The translations under genes were made by a program, and so were the position numbers. Below are positions 61,810 through 64,000 of a DNA stretch of 64,000 nucleotides, in pieces. The notes under the pieces were generated by a model, which was not told the origin of the DNA, searched no databases, and saw only the letters and a program-made list of their open reading frames with translations. Numbering within the stretch: position 1 is the stretch's first letter; each line of letters starts with the position of its first letter. The DNA is from Neomegalonema perideroedes DSM 15528 (GTDB lineage Bacteria > Pseudomonadota > Alphaproteobacteria > Rhodobacterales > Rhodobacteraceae): positions 195,495 to 259,494 of the forward strand of contig NZ_KB893653.1 of NCBI RefSeq assembly GCF_000374145.1. The letters are read 5' to 3'.

Positions 61810-62424
61810 ATGTTCAAGAGGAATCCGGCGACGACTCTGGCTCTGGCGGCGGCCTTCGGTCTGGCGGCGGCGGCCCCGACTGTGGCCAACGAAGCCCTGA
61901 GCGGCGCGTTCGGCGGCGCCTCGGGTCTTTCGGACCTCCGGGTCTCCATCCAGCCGGCCTCTTCGGTGGTGGCGGCGGCCCCTATTTATAATCCTGCCCC
62001 TGCGCCGGGCGTCGGCTCCGCGCCGGTCTACACGCCTTCGGCCTCCTCCGCGGTCTACGCGGCGCCGGTGCGGGCGGCTTCCCCGACGACGAGCGGCTCG
62101 CCCTATCCGGGCCTGAACGTGGTGCCCGCCGATTCCATGGCGGCGCGCCCCTCCTCGACGCAGAAGCTCGACATGAGCGGCGCCGACGGCAGCCTGCGCG
62201 CCTGCTACGCCAACGGCGGCATGGCCCAGCAGTCCGGCGATCTCAGCTATTTCTGCAATTACGAGCCGGTTTCCGCCGAACCCTCGCCCTACATCACTCC
62301 GCCTGACGTGGAGACGGGCTACACCGGCACGAAGAACGCGCTCGACGCGACGATTCAGGATTGCATCGTGCGCGGCGGTTCGCTGGCGCAGCTGACCAAT
62401 CAGAACTACGTCTGCGTGATGTGA
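61810..62424 (+). CDS. Secreted Tyr/Pro-rich protein with Cys-rich C-terminal domain
   Basis: 204 residues. A signal peptide ends TVANEA (about residue 27). A Pro/Tyr-rich stretch (about 50-100; PIYNPAPAP, PVYTPSASS) resembles the units of the NlpD-like protein at 35791. The C-terminal part has RACYANGGMAQ, YFCNYEP, IQDCIVRGGS and YVCVM, so four Cys that could form two disulfides. No family is recognised. It is preceded by a long A/T-rich leader and followed by a strong terminator. Confidence 0.7.
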   Translation: MFKRNPATTLALAAAFGLAAAAPTVANEALSGAFGGASGLSDLRVSIQPASSVVAAAPIYNPAPAPGVGSAPVYTPSASSAVYAAPVRAASPTTSGSPYPGLNVVPADSMAARPSSTQKLDMSGADGSLRACYANGGMAQQSGDLSYFCNYEPVSAEPSPYITPPDVETGYTGTKNALDATIQDCIVRGGSLAQLTNQNYVCVM

Positions 62425-62464
62425 CCTCGGGCGGCCTCCGGGCCGCCTGCGCAGTTTCGCGCTC

Positions 62465-62496
62465 GCCCCTTCTCCGCGCCGGAGGAGGGGCTTTTT
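62465..62496 (+). terminator. Terminator of the secreted-protein gene
   Basis: GCCCCTTCTCC and GGAGGAGGGGC form an 11-base stem (one G-U pair) with a GCGCC loop and a TTTTT tail. A smaller GGCGGCC/GGCCGCC hairpin lies at 62430-62447. Confidence 0.85.
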
Positions 62497-62503
62497 CCTG
62501 CGC

Positions 62504-63748
62504 TCACAGCGTCTTGAGATCCCGCGCCGGATCGGCCAGATCTGCGGGATCGGGGCTGCGGCCCTGCTCGATCCAGCGTTTGCCGGTCATATAGGCGCGG
62601 GCGTCGTTCAGGGCCTCGACGGCGATGAGCACGCCCTCGCGGAAGAGCCAGACCGCCTGAGAGCGTCCCGCGCCTTTGCGGATCACGGCCTGATCATAGC
62701 CGTAGGGCAGGCCCGCCGACTGCAATTTCACGTCGAACTGGTCGGACCAGAACCAAGGCGCCTGTTCGGTCGGGCGCGGCTGGCCGAGGATCGCGGCTGC
62801 GGCGATCTTGCCCTGATCTATGGCGTTCTGCACCGATTCCAGCCGCAGAGGCCCATAGCGCGGATCCTCGCGCTCGGCGCAATCGCCGATGGCGTAGATG
62901 GCCGGATCGCTCGTGCGGCAATCGGCGTCGGTGCGGATGCCGTTTTCGGTGCGCAGATCCGCTCCCCGCGCGAGATCCTGATTGGGCAGAGCCCCGATTC
63001 CCGCCACCACGAGATCCGCCTCCAACTCGGCCTCATGGATGCGGCGGACGTGATCCACCTCCACCCGCTCGACGGCGGCGCGCTGGACCCGGCCTTCGCC
63101 TTCAAGGGCGTGGAGCGTCTGGCGGAGGCGGATATGCACGCCCTCCGCTTCGTGGATCGCCTGAAGCGCCGCCGCCGTCTCGACGCTGGCCACCCGCGAG
63201 AGCAGCCGCTCCGAGCGATGGATCACCGCCGCCTCCATGCCGCGTCCGCGCAGAGCCGCCGCCGCCTCCAACCCGACGTAGCCGCCGCCGAGAATCACCG
63301 CCTTCGCCCCCGGACGGATCTCCGGCGCGAGTCGGTCGATGTCGGCCATGCCCCGGATCACATGGACGCCCTCCAGCCCGGCGCCCGGTCGATCCAGAGG
63401 CCGCGCCCGCGCGCCCGTCGCCAGAACCAAAGCCTCATAAGCGAGGGAGTCGCCGTCCTCCAGTCTGACGCGCCCGGCCTTGCGGTCGATCTCGACCGCC
63501 CGCGCCTTCAGGCGCAGATCGATTCCATGATCGGCGTAGAAGCTTTCCGGCTTGAGAAACAGCCGATCCCGCGCCATTGCGCCGAGGAGATAGGCCTTGG
63601 AGAGCGGCGGACGCTGATAAGGCGGCCAAGCCTCTTCGCCGAGCAAAGTCAGACGCCCCTTGAATCCGCCTTTGCGCAGGCTGTCGCAGAGCTGAAGCCC
63701 CGCCTGTCCCGCCCCCGCCACGACGATTGAATCCGGAACCATGATCAT
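62504..63748 (-). CDS. FAD-dependent ferredoxin-reductase-type oxidoreductase
   Basis: 414 residues. FAD fold VVAGAGQAGLQLCDSL, the RPPLSKAYL segment, NAD fold AVILGGGYVGLEAAAALRG, ALVLATGARARPL and DPAIYAIGDCAER, and the C-terminal region of the rhodocoxin/putidaredoxin reductase type. It would pass electrons from NAD(P)H to a ferredoxin serving a P450 or dioxygenase. The nearest P450 (40697) is 20 kb away, so the partner is unknown. ATG 63748 overlaps the preceding stop (ATGA); ATG 63742 is an alternative. Confidence 0.9.
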   Translation of the reverse strand: MIMVPDSIVVAGAGQAGLQLCDSLRKGGFKGRLTLLGEEAWPPYQRPPLSKAYLLGAMARDRLFLKPESFYADHGIDLRLKARAVEIDRKAGRVRLEDGDSLAYEALVLATGARARPLDRPGAGLEGVHVIRGMADIDRLAPEIRPGAKAVILGGGYVGLEAAAALRGRGMEAAVIHRSERLLSRVASVETAAALQAIHEAEGVHIRLRQTLHALEGEGRVQRAAVERVEVDHVRRIHEAELEADLVVAGIGALPNQDLARGADLRTENGIRTDADCRTSDPAIYAIGDCAEREDPRYGPLRLESVQNAIDQGKIAAAAILGQPRPTEQAPWFWSDQFDVKLQSAGLPYGYDQAVIRKGAGRSQAVWLFREGVLIAVEALNDARAYMTGKRWIEQGRSPDPADLADPARDLKTL

Positions 63749-64000
63749 AACCCCGCCGCGTCAGGCCGCACGTTGGCGGGCTCGTCGATGCGCTTCATCT
63801 CATACCAGCGGCGCGGCGCTCCGCCTTCGCGGGGCGTGGCCACGAACCAGCGGCCTTGCTCATGCGCCAGATCATAGCAATGCGGGCGCGGCTCGTCGAA
63901 GCAGACTCCGGGGCCTTCCGCGCGCCAGGGCGCGGCCCATTGCGCGGCGGCTCCGGCGTAGGTGGCGCGTCCGTCCTCATAGAAGCGGAGGATTCCCTCG
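63745..64000 (-). CDS. Partial hypothetical protein (N-terminus outside the window)
   Basis: About 84 residues run from the window edge to the stop overlapping the FAD oxidoreductase start. The sequence has ILRFYEDGRATYAG, WRAEGPGVCFDEPRPHC and GRWFVATP, suggesting a small secreted or periplasmic domain with conserved Trp and Cys. It is translationally coupled to the oxidoreductase. No family is named. Confidence 0.6.
   Translation of the reverse strand, partial: EGILRFYEDGRATYAGAAAQWAAPWRAEGPGVCFDEPRPHCYDLAHEQGRWFVATPREGGAPRRWYEMKRIDEPANVRPDAAGL

Overview
The window is high-G+C DNA (by eye about two thirds G+C) from an alphaproteobacterial chromosome. The best evidence is gene order. hemE diverges from a gap rich in DnaA boxes, followed by ppsR-maf-aroE-coaE-dnaQ and a convergent secB, which is the arrangement at the Caulobacter/Rhodobacterales replication origin. 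The pcm-tolC-popZ run, mesaconyl-CoA hydratase (ethylmalonyl-CoA pathway) and zinc-ribbon-less L36 fit Rhodobacterales or a close relative. The genus cannot be fixed from the sequence alone. No insertion sequence, prophage, rRNA operon or CRISPR array was seen.

Layout. 1-1461: 5' part of hemE and the putative oriC, with three perfect DnaA boxes and 17 GANTC sites in 365 bp. 1462-9000: an overlapping operon (ppsR, maf, aroE, coaE, dnaQ), then secB, a Tim44-domain protein, mltA and an Smr protein. 9000-14000: an oversized PopZ, tolC and a Pcm-family methyltransferase. 14300-22000: nadB-nadC, two small membrane proteins, an M24 aminopeptidase and an Atm1-type ABC exporter. 22000-25500: a MocR-type regulator with repeated sites, a DUF1127-like small protein, aroA and tRNA-Val. 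25500-35000: rpmJ, dnaB, mch, pgk, an MFS permease, mutT, def and Mrp/ApbC. 35000-45400: a second pcm, an NlpD-like lipoprotein with a very long Tyr/Pro-rich region, a coupled FAD-monooxygenase/membrane-hydrolase/P450 operon, a DjlA-like protein, an acidic disordered protein and class I fba. 45500-48306: two tandem TadG-like von Willebrand proteins. 48312-57776: the most unusual part, a seven-gene minus-strand operon. 57800-64000: a 54-bp tandem repeat, ettA, two secreted proteins, a ferredoxin-reductase-type flavoprotein and a partial gene.

The operon at 57776-48312 runs HMG-CoA-reductase homologue, UbiA-type prenyltransferase, PEP-synthase-like phosphotransferase without a PEP barrel, BtaA-like DUF3419 aminocarboxypropyltransferase, phytol/polyprenol-kinase-like membrane protein, GNAT-like protein, AMP-forming acyl ligase. 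Every junction is a 4-bp start/stop overlap, so the seven proteins are probably made together. I know of no described pathway with this combination. The parts suggest reduction of an acyl-CoA to an alcohol, phosphorylation of an alcohol, prenyl or alkyl transfer, and decoration with aminocarboxypropyl and acyl groups: a membrane-lipid or isoprenoid product. The product is inference; gene families, intact catalytic residues and overlaps are read from the sequence.
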